A DNA stretch of 64,000 bases, taken from contig VZSE01002451.1 in the NCBI GenBank assembly GCA_013398275.1, positions 1,051,776 through 1,115,775 on the forward strand, given 5' to 3'. Under the pieces are notes generated by a model, which made no database searches, was not told the origin of the DNA, and saw nothing but the letters and a program-made list of their open reading frames with translations. Positions 24,401 to 31,800 of the stretch are shown piece by piece (within the stretch, counting starts at the first letter, position 1; each line of letters begins with the position of its first letter). A program made the position numbers and the translations under genes. The stretch is from Promerops cafer. Its lineage: Eukaryota > Chordata > Aves > Passeriformes > Nectariniidae.

Positions 24401-25750
24401 AGCTCACAATGTGTATTACAGCTACATCTGGCCAAATAATTGACTGTGAATAATACTACATTTGGCAAAAGCCCACGCAAGATGAGAGGGGAAGAGAGAA
24501 AAAAAGGAAACAAATTTCCACTGGCCGGAAAGCTGTGAGCATTAAGGAGTCAGGGGACAGAAGCACTACAGAGTCAGGGGCAGTGAAACTTTCCATATTT
24601 TCTCCCTATAAATAAAATGCTCTTCTAACATCAAGACCACTCTAGGAAGCAGAATAAAGCTCAGCTTGAGCCTATGGTAAGGGCATCTTTTAGAAGGAGC
24701 ACCAGCAGGAGGTTTGTGCTGATACCTTGGACTAACCAAAAGGAATCTGAATTGCAGAATCCCAGAATGGTTTGGATTGCAATGGACTTTCAAGATCAAC
24801 TTGTTCCAACCCCCTGCCATGAGCAGGGACACTGACCAGGTTGCTTATAGCCCCATCCAATCTGGCCTTGGACACTTACAGATGTAAGGGGATGGGGCAG
24901 CCCCAGCTTCTCTGGGCAACCTGTGCCAAGGCCTCACCCTCTAAGTGAAGAATTTCTTCCTAATATCTGATCTAAACCTGCCCTCTTTCAGTTTGAAGCC
25001 ATTCCCCCTTATCCTGTCATTGCAGGGCTTTGTCAAAAGTCTCCTTCCAGCTCCCTTGTAGCCCCTTCAGGTACTGAAATGCTGCAATAAAGTCACCCCA
25101 AAGCCTTCTCTTCTCAATTAATTAACTAAATCTAACTAATTCCCATTAGTTTCCTGAAGTTGCTTTTCTAAAATGAATCAACACAGGAAGATAAACCCCA
25201 TTCAAGACGTGGCATGCCGGACAGCCAAGAGGAAGCACTGCCTGTTCCCCTCCTGGAATTTTTCTGGTTTGCTCCATCCTTTATCTTGATTCCCAGGGGA
25301 GCTGCGGTGGGTAAATGTTTAATCTGTGCTGCCCTCTGCCCTGGCGTGGGGCTGCTGGAGCCGAGCCCAGGCACCCCGGGCAGGCTGAGGGGAGCGCGCT
25401 CAGATACCATCGACTCACTAACCCGCCGGCTTCTCCCAGAATAAATAAATAAAACCCAACTCGACTTTTTGTTGCATTAAGAGGCACAACTGCAGCTCGT
25501 GTCGGAGTGAGAGGGGAAGAAAGCAGGCGCTGGGAGCCCCTGCTTTGGGCAGCAAAGCAGCATCTGTGTGGGCTGCACACAGAGCAGGAGCGGCGATGAC
25601 AGCGCGCACCTCACTCCCAGGACAAACTGCTCCTGGCGCTCCGTGGAGAGAACAGCCCCAAGCTGTGAATCAGCCGCAGAAAACCAAGCAGAAATCCTTC
25701 CCCCGGCTCAGCTATAGAAGAGACAGAGCCCCAGAGGTTACCAGGTCCAT
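3334..25750 (-). CDS. FYB2: FYB2 (ARAP, ADAP-like adaptor), 16 coding exons, 3' end missing
   Basis: FYB2 is a cytosolic adaptor that couples T-cell receptor signalling to integrin activation through tyrosine motifs and a C-terminal helically extended SH3 fold. Exons in transcript order are 25750-25742, 21983-21296, 20343-20158, 19099-19066, 16528-16440, 15693-15665, 14495-14464, 13637-13553, 13170-13101, 11303-11183, 11090-11047, 10745-10682, 8854-8771, 6165-6073, 4416-4332 and 3489-3334. All junctions are GT/AG and all phases agree, giving 623 codons without a stop. Recognition rests on the N-terminal FKALRAKFQN, a KPLPxxxSLGPxPxKPPRPP block (residues 255-272), EDIYDDV (Tyr438), ETYEDV (Tyr470) and YEKEIRVL at the start of the SH3 fold (residue 572). 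FYB1/ADAP has an additional N-terminal SH3 fold that is not seen here. The human protein is about 730 residues. The terminal exon with the expected YGYV strand was not found. Synteny with C8A and C8B supports FYB2 over FYB1. The smallest exons are the least certain. Confidence 0.9.
3690..4108 (-). mobile_element. Solo LTR-like fragment of an endogenous retrovirus
   Basis: The stretch contains blocks familiar from songbird ERV LTRs: tatttattgaaggccttcaa, a cacccaagatggatggtgg-like segment, aattacagcttcaggtaatg and gattgttttgtctgacca. The AATAAA-type signal is on the minus strand, so the LTR lies in the same direction as FYB2. No gag, pol or env sequence is seen. It sits in the intron between FYB2 exons 15 and 16. 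The boundaries are approximate and the assignment is from memory of the family. Confidence 0.6.
4112..4308. repeat. Imperfect direct duplication (two units of about 80 bp)
   Basis: Unit 1 (4112-4195) and unit 2 (4232-4308) share ggacaactttcccagca, agctgaggacca, tgtcttttaa and gagctgcttt in the same order. The spacing is about 120 bases. The copies lie directly beside FYB2 exon 15 and abut the LTR-like fragment. Confidence 0.85.
4332..4416 (-). CDS. FYB2: FYB2 coding exon 15 (helix before the SH3 fold)
   Basis: This is an 85-nt exon with acceptor GTGTTGCAG/AAATA and donor TTTATG/GTGCGT. It encodes NIFKFKKSSEEKSKRMDQEE and then KFFRETFM. This resembles the charged KEEKDFRKKFKY helix that precedes the C-terminal helical SH3 domain of FYB1 and FYB2. 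Phase 2 in, 0 out. Confidence 0.85.
5568..5762 (-). mobile_element. CR1 LINE 3' fragment
   Basis: Reads as the reverse complement of the CR1 3' end: atagaatggttt, gccatgggcagggacacctt, ccagcctggccttggacact and tctctgggcaacctg. A short internal block is missing after the first motif. It lies in the FYB2 intron between exons 14 and 15. Confidence 0.9.
6073..6165 (-). CDS. FYB2: FYB2 coding exon 14 (lysine-rich linker)
   Basis: This is a 93-nt exon with acceptor GTTCCTCTCAG/AGGG. It encodes GKDEKYKVRMPKLWMAKERK and then DKRKSIDDVE. Phase is 2 in and 2 out, fitting exons 13 and 15. The donor GAAAG/GTCTTG is weak, so the 3' boundary is the least secure part. Confidence 0.68.
8771..8854 (-). CDS. 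FYB2: FYB2 coding exon 13 (basic KRFGxLF block)
   Basis: This is an 84-nt exon with acceptor TTGGACAG/AACAG and donor CCTAAG/GTAAGA. It encodes TAKQKRFGNLFKIEKLKL and continues to NNFRLKDNL. This matches the basic CKRFGRLF-type segment of human FYB2 that precedes the SH3 region. Phase is 2 on both sides. Confidence 0.82.
10682..10745 (-). CDS. FYB2: FYB2 coding exon 12 (YEDV motif)
   Basis: This is a 64-nt exon with acceptor AAGTTTCAG/GAAAC and consensus donor CCAGA/GTAAGT. It encodes NSYEETYEDVEILGDNPAKP. Tyr470 in TYEDV is a second likely SH2-docking tyrosine, matching YEDV/YEDI motifs in FYB family members. Confidence 0.8.
11047..11090 (-). CDS. FYB2: FYB2 coding exon 11 (serine-rich micro-exon, 44 nt)
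   Basis: The acceptor GTGTCTTCCAG/CAGCC and consensus donor GACAGCA/GTAAGT define this exon. In phase it reads LSHGSDASSSFTSDS. It is a short serine-rich linker between the two tyrosine-motif exons, phase 2 in and 1 out. Confidence 0.7.
11183..11303 (-). CDS. FYB2: FYB2 coding exon 10 (EDIYDDV motif)
   Basis: This is a 121-nt exon with acceptor CATCTCCAG/GGCAC and donor AGACT/GTGAGT. It encodes WDQNPWQSLQAPEDIYDDVE and then ELQDR. YDDV (Tyr438) is the classic ADAP-family phosphotyrosine motif, which in FYB1 binds the SLP-76 SH2 domain. A similar role here is inferred. Confidence 0.85.
11945..12066 (+). mobile_element. CR1 LINE 3' fragment, truncated
   Basis: Sense-strand CR1 tail: caaggccaggctgggcaggg, cttggagcaacctg, ggaaggtgtccctgcc and caacccaaaccattctgatt. 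FYB2 intron. Confidence 0.85.
13101..13170 (-). CDS. FYB2: FYB2 coding exon 9 (tentative)
   Basis: This is a 70-nt exon with acceptor GGGAAGCAG/GATGTG and good donor GCACT/GTGAGT. It encodes DVTSPQTATYPTPPGLAKDR plus AEH. It supplies exactly the phase change (0 to 1) needed between exons 8 and 10. The pyrimidine tract before the acceptor is weak, so the 5' boundary may be wrong. Confidence 0.5.
13553..13637 (-). CDS. FYB2: FYB2 coding exon 8 (charged linker)
   Basis: This is an 85-nt exon with acceptor CAACATTTCAG/TCCAG and donor TTCAAG/GTATTG. It encodes SPERALIEDEKEGKPSHERM and then KLEENKIFK, a highly charged linker of the sort found in ADAP-family proteins. Phase in is 2, phase out is 0. 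Confidence 0.72.
14464..14495 (-). CDS. FYB2: FYB2 coding exon 7 (micro-exon, 32 nt)
   Basis: The acceptor TTATTCTAG/AAACAG and donor AATCCAG/GTAATT define this exon. It encodes KQKIFPFAKS plus two bases (phase 0 in, 2 out). Support is splice sites and phase compatibility with exons 6 and 8 rather than clear homology. Confidence 0.58.
15665..15693 (-). CDS. FYB2: FYB2 coding exon 6 (micro-exon, 29 nt)
   Basis: The acceptor TATCTTTCCTAG/TACC and consensus donor CACAAG/GTAAGT define this exon. It reads VPKAEPQKHK in phase (1 in, 0 out). Recognition rests mainly on splice signals and phase; the sequence is basic and uninformative. It could be skipped in some transcripts only with a frame change. 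Confidence 0.6.
16440..16528 (-). CDS. FYB2: FYB2 coding exon 5
   Basis: This is an 89-nt exon with acceptor TCTTCTCAG/TGCTC and donor GAAG/GTACTT. In phase it encodes LEETNNYKETPMYLNQSG and continues to TTTLCVIEG. It lines up with the human FYB2 segment EEPHNYEAT, a YL pair, HSGNS and LC. Tyrosines here are possible phosphorylation sites. Confidence 0.85.
18793..18935 (-). mobile_element. CR1 LINE 3' fragment
   Basis: Reverse-complement CR1 tail with tagaatggcttgggttggaa, cagggacaccttccactaga and ccaacctggccttgcacact. FYB2 intron between exons 4 and 5. Confidence 0.88.
19066..19099 (-). CDS. FYB2: FYB2 coding exon 4 (micro-exon, 34 nt)
   Basis: The acceptor is TTTGTGTGCAG/CTGC and the donor GAAAG/GTGAGC. 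Read in phase from exon 3 it gives AAGEEDYLTPER, which resembles the acidic EEGSLSPER-type segment at this point in human FYB2. Phase in is 1 and phase out is 2. The small size lowers certainty, but splice sites and phase agree on both sides. Confidence 0.75.
20158..20343 (-). CDS. FYB2: FYB2 coding exon 3 (proline-rich SH3-ligand block)
   Basis: This is a 186-nt exon with acceptor GGAACAG/AATCC and donor ACAG/GTAAGAG, phase 1 on both sides. It encodes KPLPSAESLGPAPGKPPRPP followed by KVDLSAFQ, very close to the FYB1/FYB2 block xLGPPPPKPxRPPxVxL. That block is a diagnostic feature of this family and a likely SH3 ligand. Confidence 0.93.
21296..21983 (-). CDS. FYB2: FYB2 coding exon 2 (large proline-rich N-terminal exon)
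   Basis: This is a 688-nt exon encoding residues 4-232, open throughout. The acceptor is CACCCAG/GAAGGT and the donor AAAG/GTATGG, phase 1. It begins EGVTDFKALRAKFQND, the conserved N-terminal block of FYB2. A low-complexity Pro/Ser/Lys/Gln-rich stretch follows, as expected for the disordered N-terminal half of ADAP-family adaptors. Confidence 0.92.
21984..25741 (-). other. FYB2: FYB2 intron 1
   Basis: A 3.8-kb intron with one CR1 fragment (24755-25120) and a short ccatccatccctccctcc run near 24060. An unbroken non-repetitive AT-rich stretch at about 22950-23260 could hold regulatory sequence. No coding exon was recognised. Confidence 0.5.
24755..25120 (-). mobile_element. CR1 LINE 3' fragment (longer copy)
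   Basis: Reverse-complement CR1 with agaatggtttggattg, ggcagccccagcttctctgg, gaatttcttcctaatatctg, cctgccctctttcagtttga and gcctgccattcccc-like blocks. It is about 365 bases and lies in FYB2 intron 1. Confidence 0.92.
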
Positions 25751-25990
25751 CCCTCGCTGCTCCACGCCAGCTCCAGCACATTCGGGGCGCCCCGGCTCCC
25801 CCCGCCGCTCCCGCTGCAGTGCCCGTCCCGCAGCCACCCAGGCGAGGCGGAGCGAGCCCGAAACACACCTGGGCTGAGGCTGGGTCTGCCCCCGGGGCGG
25901 GGAGAGCCTCACCTGGGCAGGGCTGAGCCTGCCCAGCCGTCCCCGACCTGACCCACGCTCCCCTGAACCGCGGATGTCAGCACCGCGGCA
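25560..25990. promoter_or_regulatory. FYB2: CpG-rich patch, probable FYB2 promoter and first exon
   Basis: GC content and CpG density rise sharply here (gcggcgatgacagcgcgcac, ccgccgctcccgctgcagtg, gaggcggagcgagcccg) compared with both sides. It covers the proposed FYB2 start codon at 25750. No TATA box is evident. Promoter function is inferred from composition and position. Confidence 0.55.
25742..25750 (-). CDS. FYB2: FYB2 coding exon 1 (start codon, 9 nt)
   Basis: This exon reads ATG GAC CTG followed by GTAACC. It lies in a GC-rich, CpG-rich patch expected of a promoter or first exon. It joins in phase 0 to GAA GGT GTG at 21983, giving MDLEGVTDFKALRAKFQN. The human protein starts with a similarly short residue run before the same FK-LRAKFQN block. 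The match is a phase and context inference from only three codons, so another start is possible. Confidence 0.55.
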
Positions 25991-26126
25991 GGCTTGGGAT
26001 CCTGGGAAAGGGATGGGAGAGGTACACGTCAGGTTTGGTCTGCTTTTTGAGGGAAGGAACGGCACTTGCCCTCGGCAGGGGTGCCCTCACAGCACCGTCT
26101 GTGTCCACACGATGTCTGTGGAAGTT

Positions 26127-26200
26127 TATAGAATCTTAGAGTGGTTTGAGTAAGAAGGGACTGTAAAGATCGGCCAGTTCCAACCCCCCCCAACGCGTTC
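26127..26200 (-). mobile_element. CR1 LINE 3' end, short fragment
   Basis: Reverse-complement terminal CR1 piece: atagaatcttagagtggttt, agaagggactgtaaagatc and gttccaacccccccc. Confidence 0.8.
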
Positions 26201-26952
26201 TCAGGTCCCTTCTCACACCTGGGGCAAGCAAAAGTCAGGGGAGACGAGGAGCCCCACGATGCCCAGCAGTAATTCTCACCCCAAATTTTAGGTCTTCCCA
26301 TGGGTGACACTCTGTACCAACCCAGCCTGCACCATGCTCTTCCCCACAGCAATGCCAGAGACCTCGGAGTGAATAAACCAGACATTTCCCCAGAGGAACC
26401 AAGTGCTTCCTTCATCTCTGCACAGCAGAGCCCAGCAAAAGCAGTCATCCTTGCTGCAGCTCACACACACTCCCTGGTGAAGCAGCTCCTCTCCATGGAG
26501 AGCTGCTCCTCAGGGTCCTAGGGACAGCCCAGTTAAATTAGGGCACACAAGACTTCTCCTATCACTGGGTATTTCTGTCCTGGAGAACAGACTGAAAAGT
26601 ATCTGTCCAAACACTGAGCCCATGTTTTTACAGAGCATGTCCCCCAGGAAAAGCAAGGCTGGCTAGCTTGGCAAGGAGAGAGCTGAGAGCCCCAGGACTT
26701 CCTTTTTCCCTCCATAACTGGTCAAATATTTCATCTCTCTCTTCAGCAGTGCTTGGTGTTTTCCTTGGAGCAGGGACAGCTGCTACATGGAGCCTGGGTG
26801 CTGGTGGCATTCAGAGCTGGCTGCTGATGGGGCTTGGGAGGGCAGGAAGCCACAGGCAGCCTGAGCAATACTCATGAGCTGACCCTAATCCCACACACCA
26901 AGACTCAGCCCCTCTGCTATAGATCATTCCCAAGAAGATACCTGGAAAAGAA

Positions 26953-27285
26953 ACCATGAAGAGACCTTAAAAATCATCCAATTCCACCCCCTGCCGTGGG
27001 CAGGGACACCTTCCACTGTCCCAGGTTGCTCCAAGCCCTGTCCAGCCTGGCCTTGGACACTGCCAGGGATGGGGCAGCCACAGCTTCTGTGGGCAGCCTG
27101 TGCCAGGGCCTCACCACTTTACAGGGAAGATTTTTTTCCTAATATCTGCCCTAATAAACCTGCCCTCTTTCAGTTTGAAGCCTCTGTCCTAGCCCCCTCT
27201 GCACACAGGCATTGAGCAAATCCTTGCCCCCATGTCTCAGAGCACCCCTAATGCCTTCAGGAACTGACCCTGCTTTCCAGAGCCA
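26953..27285 (-). mobile_element. CR1 LINE fragment
   Basis: Reverse-complement CR1: gagaccttaaaaatcatcca, gccgtgggcagggacacctt, gcctggccttggacactgcc, ttcctaatatctgcc and cctgccctctttcagtttga. Confidence 0.92.
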
Positions 27286-28747
27286 AATGTGAGGAGAGCT
27301 GAAAAATTATAGGAAGAGAAACTGAGGAAAAGAAAAAGACTTATTTGTCAGAGACATGACTCGAAGCATGAGTCTGGTTCCTCACCACATGAAAAGCCCT
27401 GCTGCTGCGTGGAGGTCTTGGAGAAGAAAGGGGGATCCTGCTGAGCTGGAAGCTGGCAGGGAAGTCTCCCAAGGCAGTGCTGGAGTTGCAGCGTGATGGG
27501 AATCAATGCCAGCTTTGTGTACAGGTAGCTGGGGAGGATTTATGACCCGCCCAGTGGTGTGAACACAGACCATGAATTAAAGCACTGTTGGAGAATCAGG
27601 AGGTTCTGACTTCAGAGCTGCAGTCCTGAGGAAAAGGACAGGGTAGATTCCTCTAAATGCACTCTAAAATTAAAGTAAAATGCCAAAAGTTTCTTTAAAA
27701 CGTGCATTTTGTGAGTGCTAGCCCCGTGGGACCCCGCTAGCCCCATCAGGGCTGCCATGAATCACACTGGGCTACAACAGCTGCACAGGGAGCACGGGGC
27801 AGCCACGGTGTTGTGAACATCAAACACTGCACAAAGTGGAAGCCAAATCCTTTTTTGATGTCCCACAGAACAGAGTGACCCCTCCTTTGGGCAGGAGCTT
27901 GGGGTTTGCTCTGGGATTGCATCTCAGAGGCACCAACCCAGGATGGGAATTCCCAGGCACAGCCCCAATGGGAATAAACCTAAACACCACTACTGAGAGC
28001 AGCAGCCCCAAACACTCCCTGCACATGCACAGCCTCCCCAGAACAAACCATTTCAGCCTGATTCAAAGCTCTAAATTTCATTTCTTGGGTGGTTTTTGTC
28101 CTGTAGTGAAGCATTTAGTATATTATGTACTTGCATCAGTCTGAGGGCTGCAAGCACAGCATCCAGCTGACTTATTTTCCCTGAATTATTCTTTTCAGCT
28201 ACTTAGTGGACTGGTGGAGTTTGTATATAAGTCTGTTATAGGGATTTGGGATTTTTTTCCCAACTTTTTTGTCCTTTTTGGATTTTACATAAGTTCTACA
28301 AGAAGCCAAGAACAACAGCAGATCTTGGGAATATGCTTTATTCTTAATATTTCAGCTTTTTTGAAAGGTAGAACAGTGTGACTGGTGAAGATGAGACAAA
28401 TTTTGGGGCAATCCAGTCTTTTTTGGAAGATAACAATATTTAGGTATTGCCCATGACATAATTGGTGATAACATTAGCCCAATGTCAAGATATTTTAGAT
28501 AGGGGATGGTCTGACAAGTTGTTTTCCTTTGTCACAGCTACTGGCCCCACACATGGGACAACACTGGGAAAAGGCAGTAGGGTCCATATCTCTGGAAAAA
28601 ACCCACCTCAAAACCCCCCAAAATGGGGGAAAATGGAAAGCAGGGCACAGCCTTGTGCTGGGGAAGGATTTGGCTCGGTTTTAATGCCTTATTCTGTTCC
28701 CAGGAGGGCCAGGACATGCCCCCCCCCGCCTGGCTCCCTGCACATCT

Positions 28748-28822
28748 CATAGAATTCTAGAATGGTTCGGGCTGGAAGGGACGCTGAAGATCATCTAATT
28801 CCCACCCCCCGCCATGGGATGG
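28748..28822 (-). mobile_element. CR1 LINE 3' end, short fragment
   Basis: Reverse-complement CR1 terminus: atagaattctagaatggttc, gggctggaagggacgctgaa and gatcatctaattcccaccc. Confidence 0.85.
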
Positions 28823-31800
28823 GACGAGGATGGCTGGAATCTCATCCTTTTCCTGCCACGAGGTCATATCGTGGTTTTCCAGCAGAGGGGGAAATAGGAT
28901 CACTTGTTCCACCATCGAGCGGCTTGCTCTGTCCTTCACTAGTGGCAGGAACGAGGGATTTGGGAAAACGCAGCATTATTGATCCTTGCATTCCAAGAGC
29001 CAACGCTTGCTGTGGCTGGGCAGGACAAGCGTTGTTTAGGAGCCCACGGAGGTACCCACACAGCTCCATCCAACGTTTTAAGATCAGCCCCATCAAAGCA
29101 CTGTAGCACCCAAGAAAATGAATTTAAAAGCCTTGCAAAGTGTCAGGTATTTTCTCTGTCCAAGCCACACGGTTGTCTCTGCAGTATGGCCCTGATCCCA
29201 CACTTACATGCACACCTTTTTTTAGCAATATAACCCATGTAATCCCTTGAGTGTTTAAAGCTAATTGTTTACTCTGGTGGAAGACACCTTACCAGAGCAG
29301 TTCTGGCTTCAGTGGCACCACGTGAGCAGGTCCAGCAACAGGGCTGTGGTCATCTGCTGGTTCTTGGGTGGACTTTTTCCACATCTCTCCACAGCCAGTC
29401 TCAGTAACTGAGAGGCGAGCTCCATGCTGCATGGAGAATTTAAGCTGGGGATGCAAACCAGACGTAGCTGAGGAGATGAGGGGCAGGAGTGGTGCACAGA
29501 GGACAAGCGTGGTGGTGAGGGGCTGGGCAGCAGCGTTTGCTGTCCCCTCTCTGACACCAGTGATGAGCAGGGTCTGTTGGAACCCTGGTCACTGAGAATT
29601 TTGGGCTTTCTGTGCTGACAAGCACTGACCCTCAAGAAAACACTGCATTTGACCTGAGGCTGTGGCCAAGTTTCCAAAATTGAGTGACAGCACTGGGATT
29701 GTGGGTGTGGAGTTTGAATAGAAGTGTGTGATATCACAGGGTGCAAAACTTGGAGTTCCAGATTTTAGAATATTTTATATAAATATATATATCTATAAGG
29801 CAAGATGGAAGTTTTAGAGCATAGGCCAGTCCTTCTTCTCCACCTTCTTCTCCATGGGTTTGGGTGGTATTTTGTAATTGGACAGAAAAGCCTGCATTGC
29901 GGACTATGAGTTCTTGGTTATTGGGTTGAAAATGAAAATAATTTAGGTGTCACTTCTTAGTTGGTTAGTTTGTGCTTAAAAGGCCTCGTAGAGGAAGAGA
30001 TACATCACCATTTTTCACTTTATTAGATAGAACTCACAGCTTGTGAGACTGTAACAGATAAGAATTAATAAATATCTGAGTCTGAACAAGAAGCGCCATC
30101 TCCCGTGTGTTTAATCCTGACTCTAACAAGAAAAAAAGAAGATAAAACCACAACAGGGCCAGGCACAGCCTGCAGCAGCCTTTTCCTGCTGTAATGCAGC
30201 CTTCCAAACTGCAGGAACATTGCCACAGCACCTGTTCTGCAGGGTGAACTATACCAAACATCCTGACCCTCTTTGCTTCTACTCAGGTCTCCTACTTGCT
30301 CTACAGTATAAAGGCACCTCAGAATCTAAATCCTTCTCTTGATGACATCTGCGCTGGGATTCTGATTTTTGAAGTTCAGAGATGAAGACCTGGGTAGCCA
30401 GCTTGGCTTCCTTGGCAAAACAGAAGTTCTTTTACCGAGCTGCTGTGCAGAGAAAGAGGATGAGCTGAGAGAAGCCCATGTGTGCTGCAAAAGCACGTGT
30501 GAAAGAGCAAACTTTCCAAGGGCAGAGCTCCAACTGCAAGGCACAGCTTCTTGATCTTTCCATAGCTCTGCATAACCTCTGCACGTTGCAACAATCTCTA
30601 TATTGTTCCAAAAAATCCCCACCACCCCTGAATAAAAGGCTCTCTGCTCTGCCCTTTTCCCTGGTGAACCATGAGACAGCAAACAGCACGTGGCAGGTGT
30701 CAGTCACATCAGATTTTGTGGGCAGGATGGCTCGAATAGAATGCAAAAGAACAGGCCTCTCTGCCTTTAGATGTTCATGGCCTTCAAGTGGGAACAAAAT
30801 TCACATTTAAAGTATTGTGTGAATAATACACTACAAAAAATATGAATAGAATATTGGCATAAAAAAAGGATGAATTTTTAAACATAACTGTATCCCCTGA
30901 AGCAAAAGCTATATGAATATACTGAAAATAAAAATCCATATATGAAAAAGGAACAAATGCAAATTGCTGGATGACAATAACATTATGTTATATCCATTAC
31001 AACTTCACCCTGGGGCTAGGCTTGTGCAGCCAGCCACGTTACCCATGGGCTGCTCAGGTGATACCTGAGAGATCAATGCACTCTTCAGGCAGAAATTAAC
31101 TCCCTTTGTTGGGCCAAACACATTCGAAGGGGAGGCTTTTTTTGAAGTGGAACAAAATCCTGTGTTGCTTTCAAAGAGTTTGTTTCCACTGAGTTAATCT
31201 GCCCTGATTTTAGATAGGTAAGAGTTGTGAGTGAGGAATTGTGTGTCTTTAATTAAAGGGTTCCTCAGTGTCAGGGAAAGAGCTCTGTGGTGGGAACAGG
31301 CACAAAGTGAGGATGTGAGCTCACTGCCCACCCCAGCCTGCTCACAGCCCTTTTTCCATGCTCCTGAAGACTTCGTGGCCCATCCTCCTGAAGGTGACTG
31401 CATCACCACGGCCAGCACGGCCAGCACTGCAAGCCAGAGTTAATTAATTAAGGTTAATTCAGGTTTGGAGTGACGGATCCCACACAAACATTTTCGACAC
31501 GTTCAATCCAAAACGTTCTAAATGGAACCATAGCTTTTAGATATATATAGATGATATAGATATAACTTTGGGAACATAACACCTCAGAGAAAGGTTCTTT
31601 AATTTCACCTCTAACGTGGAGTGCCTTGCTGGCTGCTTAAATCTCTCCCGCACGCCTCTCCCCCAGACGACCTCACCTATCAGTGAGAAATTGGTGTTGT
31701 ACCTGATTGCACAAACCAGCCCAGCCTTTTACCTGGGAGACGTGCCACAAATAACTTCCATTATATATAGGGGGTGTTTCTGATGCTGCTATCAGGAAAA